The position numbers were made by a program, and so were the translations under genes. A DNA stretch of 64,000 nucleotides from Ketobacter sp036337295 (GTDB lineage: Bacteria; Pseudomonadota; Gammaproteobacteria; Pseudomonadales; Ketobacteraceae), in the NCBI GenBank assembly GCA_036337295.1, contig JAYZEN010000009.1, positions 62,001-126,000 on the forward strand. The letters are read 5' to 3'. Under the pieces are notes generated by a model that searched no databases, was not told the DNA's origin, and saw nothing but the letters and a program-made list of their open reading frames with translations. Positions 8,411-15,610 of the stretch are shown here, piece after piece (within the stretch, counting starts at the first letter, position 1; every line of letters starts with the position of its first letter).

Positions 8411-9388
8411 TCAATCCGTTGTCAGCACCACTTTACCAACCGCCTTCCGTTGCAGTATGAGATTCATGGCGTCGGCCACCTGTTCCAGTGGGAAAGTGGC
8501 GCACACATGAGGCTTGATTTTACCCTCCATGGACCACTTGAACAGCTCCCGGAAGTTCTCCTGGTTGGCGTCGGCTTCTTTGGTCAGGGATGCGCCCCAG
8601 AATACCCCCACTACCGAGCTGCTCTTGAGCAGGGTCAGGTTGGCGGCCAGTTGCGGGATGTCACCGCTGGCAAATCCGACGATAAGCAGGCGGCCACCCC
8701 AGTTGATGCAGCGCAGGGCGGTTTGGGTGTATTCCCCGCCCACCGCATCATAGATGACGTCAGCACCGTTGCCGCCGGTCAATTGTTTCACCTGATCCTT
8801 CCAGTCCTCGTCGTTATAATTGACGATGTGATCGGCGCCGTGGGCTTTACACACCGCCAGCTTGTCATGGTTACCACCGGCGGCAATGACGGTGGCTCCC
8901 ATCAGTTTGCCTAATTCCACGGCCGCCATGCCGACGCCGCCGGACGCCCCCAGCACCAACAGGGTTTCTCCCGCCTGTAACTGGCCCCGCTGCTTCAGCG
9001 CGTAATAAGAGGTGCCATAGATCATGGTGAAGGCGGCGGCCTCTTCAAAGCTGAAGGTGTCCGGCATGGGAAAGCAACTGGCACCGGGCACCAGCATCTG
9101 CTCGGCATAGCCGCCTACAAACGCGAAGCCCATGACCTTGTCGCCGGGCTTGACGTGGGTCACCTTGTCCCCCACGGCCTTCACCAGGCCCGCTACCTCG
9201 GTGCCGGGGATAAACGGCAGTGGCGGCTTGAACTGGTACTTGTTTTCAATGATCAGAGTGTCGGGGAAGTTGATGCCCGCGGCCTTTACCTCGATCAAGA
9301 CGCTGTGGGCGTCCACAATGGGGGCCGGGACCTCTTCCACCACCAGCTTTTCCGCTGGTCCGTATTCTTTGCACAGTACCGCTTTCAT
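8411..9388 (-). CDS. NADPH:quinone oxidoreductase-like zinc-independent MDR protein
   Basis: A 325-residue medium-chain dehydrogenase/reductase. It has the GroES-like N-terminal domain (VLIEVKAAGINFPDTLIIENKY) and a Rossmann domain with LVLGASGGVGMAAVELGKLMG; the quinone reductase/crotonyl-CoA reductase subgroup lacks the zinc-ligand pattern of alcohol dehydrogenases, as here. It likely reduces quinones or enoyl/enone substrates with NADPH. ATG 9388 gives the standard MKAVLCKEYGPAEKL start with GGGA eight bases upstream; the frame extends 99 bases further but that segment is not family-like. Confidence 0.87.
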   Translation of the reverse strand: MKAVLCKEYGPAEKLVVEEVPAPIVDAHSVLIEVKAAGINFPDTLIIENKYQFKPPLPFIPGTEVAGLVKAVGDKVTHVKPGDKVMGFAFVGGYAEQMLVPGASCFPMPDTFSFEEAAAFTMIYGTSYYALKQRGQLQAGETLLVLGASGGVGMAAVELGKLMGATVIAAGGNHDKLAVCKAHGADHIVNYNDEDWKDQVKQLTGGNGADVIYDAVGGEYTQTALRCINWGGRLLIVGFASGDIPQLAANLTLLKSSSVVGVFWGASLTKEADANQENFRELFKWSMEGKIKPHVCATFPLEQVADAMNLILQRKAVGKVVLTTD

Positions 9389-9622
9389 GAGTCGTTTCCC
9401 TATTTTGGTTGCTTCTTTATGGGTTCTGGACAGGCTGTTTCCTGGGCGTGGCAGGGAAGGGTACGCAGTCCTTAATTTTGAAGTCAATGCGTAGCGCCAT
9501 CACTGACTGAAAAGGCTAATTAACTGTCAGTTTTGGCCAGTAGCGTGTTGATATTGCCCTGTGTATACTCTCGACCCCATAGTCATACCCCCTTTATCAA
9601 CCGATTAACTAGAGGACTGAAC

Positions 9623-10393
9623 ATGGATCTGAAAGATAAGGTTGCCGTGGTAACCGGCGGTGCTTCCGGTCTGGGACGTGCCACCACAGAAGCTTTCCTG
9701 GCCAAAGGTGCCAAGGTTGTGATTTTCGACCTGAACGAGGATGCCGGTAACGCTGCCGTGGCCGAGTTGGGCGAGAACTGCCGCTTTGAGAGCGTGAACG
9801 TGGCAGACGAAGCGTCTGTTAAAGGGGCCATCGCCAATGTGCTGGAGGCGTTCGGTGCCCTGCACGTGGCAGTGAACTGTGCCGGTATCGGTTCTGCCAT
9901 GAAAACCTATGGCAGCAAAGGTCCTCACTCCCTGGAGATTTTCCAGAAAGTGATTGCCGTAAACCTGGTGGGTACCTTCAACGTGACCCGTCTGGCCGCT
10001 GAAGCGATGGCAAAGAACGAGCCGGTTACTGAAGACGGCGAGCGTGGCGTGATCATCAACACCGCATCGGCTGCGGCCTTTGACGGCCAGGTGGGCCAGG
10101 TAGCGTATTCTGCGTCCAAAGGTGGCGTGGTTGGCATGACCTTGCCCATCGCCCGCGATCTGTCTACCTACGGTATCCGAGTGAACGTCATTGCCCCTGG
10201 CATTTTTAATACCCCATTGATGAACGCTGCGCCGGATGCGGTGAAGCTGCCGTTGATCGAGATGACCCAGTTCCCGAAACGTCTGGGCCACCCGCCTGAG
10301 TACGGTCAACTGGCCTGCCAGATGGTGGAAAATGGATTCTTCAACGGTGAAGTTGTGCGTCTGGACGGCTCTATCCGTATGGCGCCCCGCTGA
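9623..10393 (+). CDS. SDR 3-hydroxyacyl-CoA dehydrogenase (HSD10-like)
   Basis: A 256-residue classical short-chain dehydrogenase: cofactor motif VVTGGASGLGRA, NAG-type CAGIGSA, active-site YSASK (Tyr-x3-Lys) and the PGIFNTPLM region. The overall pattern (insert with GPHSLEIFQKVI, end LDGSIRMAPR) is that of type-II 3-hydroxyacyl-CoA dehydrogenase / HSD17B10, acting on 3-hydroxyacyl-CoAs with NAD+. ATG 9623 follows AGAGGACTGAAC. A strong terminator follows, so it is a single-gene unit divergent from the gene at 8411-9388. Confidence 0.9.
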   Translation: MDLKDKVAVVTGGASGLGRATTEAFLAKGAKVVIFDLNEDAGNAAVAELGENCRFESVNVADEASVKGAIANVLEAFGALHVAVNCAGIGSAMKTYGSKGPHSLEIFQKVIAVNLVGTFNVTRLAAEAMAKNEPVTEDGERGVIINTASAAAFDGQVGQVAYSASKGGVVGMTLPIARDLSTYGIRVNVIAPGIFNTPLMNAAPDAVKLPLIEMTQFPKRLGHPPEYGQLACQMVENGFFNGEVVRLDGSIRMAPR

Positions 10394-10420
10394 TCGAACC
10401 CACAAGGTTTGATAGCCGAA

Positions 10421-10447
10421 AAGCCCGCTCTTGCAGCGGGCTTTTTT
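10421..10447 (+). terminator. Rho-independent terminator after the HSD10-like gene
   Basis: Stem AAGCCCGCT (10421-10429) / AGCGGGCTT (10435-10443) with a 5-base loop, running into a T tract ending at 10447. Confidence 0.93.
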
Positions 10448-10562
10448 GTGGCCTGGTGGTAGATAAGCAGGCACAGTAGTAGTATGGGACACGCTGGCCT
10501 GGAACCTCTCCGGCAACTCTATCCGACCTACCTGGTCTATTCGGTATAGGAAACCTCATAAG

Positions 10563-10685
10563 ATGAATAACAAAAAATGGATGGCCCTGTTTCTACTGGT
10601 AACCTGCGTTGCTCTGAGTGGTTGTACCACTTGCGACCTGGCTTTGTGGTTGGGTAATGACGTCTGCGAGATTGGCGGCCTTTGA
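10563..10685 (+). CDS. Tiny predicted lipoprotein
   Basis: A 40-residue open frame with a basic start (MNNKKW), a hydrophobic core and a lipobox VALSGC placing the acylated cysteine at residue 21. The mature part is only 20 residues with three more cysteines (GCTTCDLALW, then NDVCEIGGL). The ribosome-binding site is AGGAAACCTCATAAG. It resembles the small entericidin-like or YgdI-type lipoproteins in size, but I recognise no family. It lies 18 bases upstream of the MFS gene. Confidence 0.6.
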   Translation: MNNKKWMALFLLVTCVALSGCTTCDLALWLGNDVCEIGGL

Positions 10686-10703
10686 GTTCCTGGTAGACCG
10701 CAT

Positions 10704-11894
10704 GTGAATATCCGGAACTTAGGCCTGTTGGTGGCCGGGCATTGCACCTTGGGCAGTGCAGCGCCGATGCTGGTGCTGATCAACGGGTTCATCGGGGCCC
10801 GCCTGGCACCCAGCGAAGCCTGGGCTACCCTGGGGATGGGCACTCTGGTGGCCGGTACGGCACTGAGCACAGTGCCTGCTGCGCGCTTGGCCAGGCGCTA
10901 TGGCCGGCGCCGGGGCTTCTTGGTGGCAGTGGCGACCACGTTGCTTGGCTCCGCGTTGGCCATCCTTTCCATTAGGGTGCAATCCTTCCTCTTGTTTTGT
11001 AGCGCCATGGCTGTGCTGGGCTCTACCTTGGCCTTTGTGCAGCAATTCCGCTTTGCAGCCGCTGAAAATGCGCCACCCGAAAAAGTCAGTCTGGCGGTGT
11101 CGCTGATCCTGTTTGCTGGTATCGGTGCTGCCCTTATTGGCCCGCGCCTGGGTGTCATGGCGGTGGACTGGATTCCGGACTATCCTTACGTCGGGTCGTT
11201 CCTGGCGTTGATGATTCTGGCGCTGCTCTGTGGCCTGCTTATGTGGCAGTACCAGGGTGAGCCGGTGGCTGAGCATGAGGCGGGCCGGCGCCCGTTGCAC
11301 TGGCGGCAGTTGCTGACCGGGCCTTATGTGCTGGGTGTCATGTGTGGTGCCACTGCTTTTGGGGTGATGAGCCTGGTGATGACCGCAACCCCCATCAGCA
11401 TGCATCATCATCAGGGGTTGTCCCTGGCGGAAACCGCATCGGTAATCCAGTGGCACATTGTGGCGATGTTTCTGCCGTCCCTGTTGACTGGATACCTCAT
11501 GCAACGGCTGGGGGTGCACCGGGTTGCCCTGTTGGGGATGTTACTGAACCTGGCCTGTCTCTATTTAGCTTTGTCCGGTGTATCACTGACCCATTACCTG
11601 GGCGCTCTGGTGTTGTTGGGGGTTGGGTGGAATGCCCTGTTTATGGCGGGCACCCAGCTGGTGGCGACCACGCATACCGGCAGTGAGCGGTTCCAGGCGC
11701 AGGCCAGCAACGATTTTGTGGTGTTTGCGATTCAGGGCGTGGCTTCGCTGAGTGCCGGGTTTTTGTTGGCGTTGATTGGCTGGCAGGGCCTGAATCTGGT
11801 GGCGTTGGCCATGCTGTTGGCCTGTATGCTGTTGTGGTTATATATTGTTGTGATCAAGCCGGGGCGTCGAACTCAGGCGGCGTCTTCAGCCTAA
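10704..11894 (+). CDS. Major facilitator superfamily transporter
   Basis: A 396-residue inner-membrane protein with about twelve hydrophobic helices. The signature between helices 2 and 3 is present as ARRYGRRRGFLVAV, and the N-terminal half has the GTLVAGTALSTVPAARLA pattern of drug/proton antiporters. The central loop (about residues 185-200) is charged. The start is GTG 10704; no ATG fits in frame nearby. The substrate cannot be inferred. Confidence 0.88.
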   Translation: MNIRNLGLLVAGHCTLGSAAPMLVLINGFIGARLAPSEAWATLGMGTLVAGTALSTVPAARLARRYGRRRGFLVAVATTLLGSALAILSIRVQSFLLFCSAMAVLGSTLAFVQQFRFAAAENAPPEKVSLAVSLILFAGIGAALIGPRLGVMAVDWIPDYPYVGSFLALMILALLCGLLMWQYQGEPVAEHEAGRRPLHWRQLLTGPYVLGVMCGATAFGVMSLVMTATPISMHHHQGLSLAETASVIQWHIVAMFLPSLLTGYLMQRLGVHRVALLGMLLNLACLYLALSGVSLTHYLGALVLLGVGWNALFMAGTQLVATTHTGSERFQAQASNDFVVFAIQGVASLSAGFLLALIGWQGLNLVALAMLLACMLLWLYIVVIKPGRRTQAASSA

Positions 11895-11939
11895 TCCGGG
11901 GTCAGGTATTGCATCCCGGAGCTAACGAAAGGAACAAAG

Positions 11940-12560
11940 ATGTATACGCCTAAGTCGTTTTCCGTGACGGATCAGGAATTGCTGTTCGACTGGATTGAAC
12001 ACTGGAGCTTTGGCAAGCTCGCCACCTGTCAACGCGGGCGTCTGGAAGTGAACTCTTACCCGTTCCTGCTGGATCGGGAGAAGGGAGAGTTGTTGGGGCA
12101 CATGGCCCGGGATAACGGTCACTGGCAAAGCACGATCATGGCGGACGACCTGGTGGTGTGCTTTGATGGGCCCCACGGTTATGTGTCACCCCGTTGGTAC
12201 AGCCAGCCCAATGGGGTCCCCACCTGGAACTTTGTGACGGTGCAGGTCAGTGGCAAGGCTGAGCTGATCAAGACCGAAGCGGAGTCCCTGTGGGTACTGG
12301 AGCGGCTCAGCGAGAACAACGAAGAGCGCTATGGCGAAGGTTGGACGTTGGCCGAGCTGGAGCCTTCGGTGTTGGCGGTTATGATGAAGGCGCTGGTGTT
12401 CTTTCGCATCAAAATCCACAAACTGGAAGGTAAAGCCAAGCTCAGCCAGAATCGCAGCAAAATGGATCGGGTGGGGGTCGTGCAAAAGCTGTCAGCCAAA
12501 CCGGACACCCAGCAGCAGGAACTGGCCGCCCTGATGCGTAAAGAAATCAAGCGTAGTTAA
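11940..12560 (+). CDS. PaiB-like FMN-binding protein
   Basis: A 206-residue split-barrel protein of the PaiB/FMN-binding negative regulator family: HGYVSPRWY, VPTWNFVTVQVSGKAEL and KLSQNR are family hallmarks. Bacillus PaiB acts in repression of sporulation and protease genes; in proteobacteria the family is often annotated as a flavin-binding regulator without a known target. The ATG has GAAAGGAACAAAG upstream. It follows the MFS gene by 45 bases and may be co-transcribed with it. Confidence 0.85.
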   Translation: MYTPKSFSVTDQELLFDWIEHWSFGKLATCQRGRLEVNSYPFLLDREKGELLGHMARDNGHWQSTIMADDLVVCFDGPHGYVSPRWYSQPNGVPTWNFVTVQVSGKAELIKTEAESLWVLERLSENNEERYGEGWTLAELEPSVLAVMMKALVFFRIKIHKLEGKAKLSQNRSKMDRVGVVQKLSAKPDTQQQELAALMRKEIKRS

Positions 12561-12613
12561 CGGGGCCGTCTGCAGCCCCGTCGGTCAAACGGAAAGACAA
12601 AACTGCTGAGCGT

Positions 12614-13585
12614 TTACCCCGTCTTTTCCTTGGCGGAGTGATGGGTCGGCGACTTCACTTGCGTCGGCTTGGGGGCAGGGGGAGCCTCATACACCACCTG
12701 ATAGCTGGCATTGACTATGGTTTCCGATGTCTTGGGCAGCATGTAATACATGGCCAGCGCGCCGAGCCCCAGCGGGCCCACCTTGCGTTTGTTGCGGGTG
12801 ATGATAATGTCCAGCATCCAGTCCACGGCTTTTTCCGGCGACATGGCCGGGGTGTAATCGTAGATCTTGGTGGGTGCAATCATCGGTGTGCGCACCAGCG
12901 GATAGTTGATGGTGGATACAGTCACTCCGGTATGGGCCAGCTCGTTGGCCGCCACCCAGCTCCACCCTTCCAAAGCCCATTTTGAACCCAGGTAGGCCGA
13001 GAATCGGGCCGGACTCGCCTGCACTCCTACAGTGGAAACATTGATAATGTGCCCATCACTCCGTTCCAGCATGCCCGGCAGCAGGTTCATGGCCATGCGG
13101 ATGGAGCCAAAGTAGTTCAACTGCATGGTGCGCTCGTAATCGTGAAATCGGTCGAAGCTGAACTTGATGGAGCGTCGAATGGAGCGACCGGCGTTGTTGA
13201 TCAGGATGTCCACCCCGCCATGCTCCCGGATCACTTTTTGGCACAGGGCATCCACTGCATTACCGTCGGACAGGTCTGCCGTGTACACAAAGGCGTTGCC
13301 ACCCTGTTGTTGAATCTGTTCGGCAATGGTGTCCAGCTTGTCCCGTGAACGGGCCACCAGCAGCACATTGGCACCGGCAGCGGCCAACTGTTCTGCCACC
13401 TGGGCGCCGATGCCGGAACTGGCGCCGGTCAGCAGTACGGTTTTGCCCTGCACCCGCTGCTGCAGGGCCTGTTTCTGTTTAAAGACACTTTTGGCATTCC
13501 ATGTCCAATGGTCCCGCGCGCGATCCAGGTAAGGCTTCAATTTGGGTTTGCGAAAATACACTTTGTCGGCTTTGGGATTGGGCAT
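12614..13585 (-). CDS. C-terminal half of a fatty acyl-CoA reductase (stand-alone SDR)
   Basis: A 323-residue short-chain dehydrogenase: VLLTGASSGIGAQ, NNAGRSIRRS, active-site Y-x3-K (YLGSK) and a C-terminal tail. The stretches SFDRFHDYERTMQLNYFGS and RTPMIAPTKIYD closely match, from memory, the C-terminal domain of the Marinobacter wax-pathway fatty acyl-CoA reductase (about 660 residues, both domains fused). That domain is thought to work with the N-terminal one to reduce acyl-CoA to fatty aldehyde or alcohol. Here it is a separate gene, 43 bases downstream of the matching N-terminal half and in another frame. Residues 1-48 keep an inter-domain linker-like segment. Confidence 0.85.
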   Translation of the reverse strand: MPNPKADKVYFRKPKLKPYLDRARDHWTWNAKSVFKQKQALQQRVQGKTVLLTGASSGIGAQVAEQLAAAGANVLLVARSRDKLDTIAEQIQQQGGNAFVYTADLSDGNAVDALCQKVIREHGGVDILINNAGRSIRRSIKFSFDRFHDYERTMQLNYFGSIRMAMNLLPGMLERSDGHIINVSTVGVQASPARFSAYLGSKWALEGWSWVAANELAHTGVTVSTINYPLVRTPMIAPTKIYDYTPAMSPEKAVDWMLDIIITRNKRKVGPLGLGALAMYYMLPKTSETIVNASYQVVYEAPPAPKPTQVKSPTHHSAKEKTG

Positions 13586-13610
13586 TGTAATGAACTCATT
13601 TCGCTTAAAA

Positions 13611-13639
13611 TTATGGGTTGTCCCAATGTTATGGGTTGT
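13611..13639. repeat. 11-bp direct repeat (18-bp period) at the junction of the two reductase genes
   Basis: TTATGGGTTGT occurs at 13611-13621 and 13629-13639, separated by CCCAATG. The second copy contains the stop codon of the upstream reductase gene (minus strand). Confidence 0.85.
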
Positions 13640-14723
13640 TCAAGGGGGACAGGCTGTGTTTCCAATAGTGCCACAGCTGGGGTAAATATTGTTCCAGGTC
13701 CGGTGGGCTGATCTCGGACCCCTGCAGCGCGCGGGTGGCATTGCTGTTGTCAAACGTAGTGTTGTACACCACATAGTTGATTGCTGCCGGGGCGATGTCC
13801 ATGCTCTCCATCACTTTGCGCATGGGCCAGAAACGGGAGAGTTTGGGCACGATGAAGTGGGTGGTTCTGTTTGTGAGCCGATTGGAAAATTTCCACCGGA
13901 ACGTGGGCAGGCCGGATACGCCGGAGATCAGGTCAAACAGGTCCGCCACGGAATAGTATTTGTCATCGGTGATATTGAACACCTGGCCCTCAAGATCAGG
14001 CTGGTGGGCAATGTGCACAATCGCCCGGGCCACAAAATCCACCGGTACGATGTTGAGCTTGCCGCACTCCACCCCGGGCAACGGTAACCATTCCGGCAGC
14101 CAGCGATCCATCTCCTCCATCAAGCGGATGATGAAATAGGGGCCGTCGATCTTATCCATTTCGCCGGTTTTGGAGTGGCCCACCACCACCGAGGGGCGGT
14201 AGATGCGAAACGGCACTTTGGATTCCTCCCGCACACATTTTTCCGCCAGGTGTTTGGTGAGGAAGTAAGGATTGTTGAAGCCGGTGCCCTCTTCGAACAT
14301 GGCTTCGGTGAACAAACCTTCGTAGCTGCCGGCCACGGCAATGGAGCTGACATGCTGGAAGCATTCCACCGCGAGGGCCTCTGCCGCCTGCAGGGCATGG
14401 CGGGTGCCTTCCACGTTGGCCTTTTTCTGGGTTTCGGCATCGACACTCAGGTCATAGATGGCCCCCAGGTGATACAGCTGGCTGATGCTGCCTTTCAGCT
14501 GCGCCAGGTCAGCGGCGGCGATGCCCAGGTTGGGTTGGGTCAGGTCACCGATCAGGGCCCGCAGTTGCTGATGATCGGCGCCTAGGGATTGGCGAATCCG
14601 TTCCAATTTGTCTTCAGAACCCTTGCGCACCAGGGCGTGCACTACGCTGCCGGGTTGTTTGAGCAGCTCTTCCACTACAAATCGTCCAATGAAGCCGGTG
14701 GCACCGGTTACGAGATATTCCAT
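13629..14723 (-). CDS. N-terminal half of a fatty acyl-CoA reductase (extended SDR)
   Basis: A 364-residue extended SDR of the NAD_binding_4 type: YLVTGATGFIGRFVVEELL binds the cofactor, HVSSIAVAGSYEGLF and the YxxxK-type active site (YFLTKHLAEK) follow, then VPFRIYRPSVVVGHSKTGEM. The pattern matches the N-terminal domain of the Marinobacter two-domain fatty acyl-CoA reductase. It ends with a linker-like segment (YLPQLWHYWKHSLSP) where the fused enzyme would continue. It is the first gene of the pair, with the TetR gene divergent from it. Expected role: reduction of fatty acyl-CoA for wax ester synthesis, together with the wax synthase at 38216. Confidence 0.86.
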   Translation of the reverse strand: MEYLVTGATGFIGRFVVEELLKQPGSVVHALVRKGSEDKLERIRQSLGADHQQLRALIGDLTQPNLGIAAADLAQLKGSISQLYHLGAIYDLSVDAETQKKANVEGTRHALQAAEALAVECFQHVSSIAVAGSYEGLFTEAMFEEGTGFNNPYFLTKHLAEKCVREESKVPFRIYRPSVVVGHSKTGEMDKIDGPYFIIRLMEEMDRWLPEWLPLPGVECGKLNIVPVDFVARAIVHIAHQPDLEGQVFNITDDKYYSVADLFDLISGVSGLPTFRWKFSNRLTNRTTHFIVPKLSRFWPMRKVMESMDIAPAAINYVVYNTTFDNSNATRALQGSEISPPDLEQYLPQLWHYWKHSLSPLNNP

Positions 14724-14767
14724 TCTGGCATTCCCTCAAAGCAAAAAATAGCGATAACAACAATAAG

Positions 14768-14783
14768 ACTAACAAGTGTTAGT
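14768..14783. promoter_or_regulatory. Candidate operator for the FabR-like regulator
   Basis: Perfect inverted repeat ACTAACA-AG-TGTTAGT between the divergent reductase and TetR genes. A half-site-like ACTAAC recurs at 14858-14863, closer to the TetR start. Position and symmetry fit a TetR-family operator; this is inference from sequence alone. Confidence 0.6.
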
Positions 14784-14893
14784 TAAGCTAAATCAGGCCT
14801 GATAGTAAGTCAATAGGGGGATAGGATTAAATTGTGATTCTCTGTTTCCAAGTATAAACTAACGACTGTATGTTGAAGTGACGAGAGCATTGA

Positions 14894-15526
14894 ATGTCCG
14901 AAAGTGTCTCCAAAAACACCCGTTCCGATCGTAAAGAGGCCACTCGCCGTCGTATTCTGGGGGCCGCGCTGCAGTTGGTGGAGGACGGCCGTTCACCGGA
15001 TGCACTGGGCTTGAGAGAAGTGGCGCGGGCAGCCGGTATGGCGGCTCCCTCCCTCTACAATCATTTTGCGGATATGGACGAGCTGGGTCTGGCGCTGGTG
15101 GATGAGTCGCTGCTGCGGTTGCGGGCGGCGGCCCGGGGCGCCCGTAAAGAGATCATGAATCAGGAAGCGGAAGTGGCCCTGAAAACCCTGTTGCAGCAGT
15201 TCGGCAGAGCAGTGGCGCATTTTGAGCCGGTGCTCAGGCTGTTGATTTTGCAGTGGTTTAACCCCAATCCTGAGTATCGCCGTATCATTCGCCGGGAACT
15301 GTCCATTATGCGCCGGGAAATGGCCTCGGACATGAGTGACGCCGCTGTGCGGCGGGGCCTGGGCAAGAGCCGCTATGAGGTTGAATCCGATGCGATTTTT
15401 TCACTGTTGATCACCTATGTGTTGAATGTCCTGGATATGGGCAAGGAAAAGCGGGAGCAACGGCTGGCCATGCTGGAGCGTCAGATGCTGATGATGGTGC
15501 TGGGCAGTCGCGCCTTGAGCGGCTGA
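14894..15526 (+). CDS. TetR-family regulator, FabR-like
   Basis: A 210-residue repressor-type protein. The N-terminal helix-turn-helix (about residues 15-60) reads ATRRRILGAALQLVE, LREVARAAGMAAPSLYNHF, then DMDELGLALVDESLLRLR, a pattern strikingly like FabR, the repressor of unsaturated fatty acid synthesis in enterobacteria. The C-terminal half is the ligand/dimer domain. It is divergent from the fatty acyl-CoA reductase pair with an inverted repeat between them, so it may sense acyl-CoA or acyl-ACP and control fatty alcohol formation. Ligand and target are inferred. Confidence 0.82.
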   Translation: MSESVSKNTRSDRKEATRRRILGAALQLVEDGRSPDALGLREVARAAGMAAPSLYNHFADMDELGLALVDESLLRLRAAARGARKEIMNQEAEVALKTLLQQFGRAVAHFEPVLRLLILQWFNPNPEYRRIIRRELSIMRREMASDMSDAAVRRGLGKSRYEVESDAIFSLLITYVLNVLDMGKEKREQRLAMLERQMLMMVLGSRALSG

Positions 15527-15610
15527 ATCCCTGTTGCGGGCGGGCGCTTCCTGCTATCCTATGCGGCCTGAAAATTTGCTTCCACAAAGACAGTAGAGCA
15601 GGAGAGCACC

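Noticed and set aside
12614..14723. Single fused reductase gene broken by a sequencing frameshift
   Set aside because: A stop codon and a frame change separate the halves, and the downstream gene has its own linker-like N-terminus and ATG, so two genes are the better reading; an assembly error is not fully excluded.
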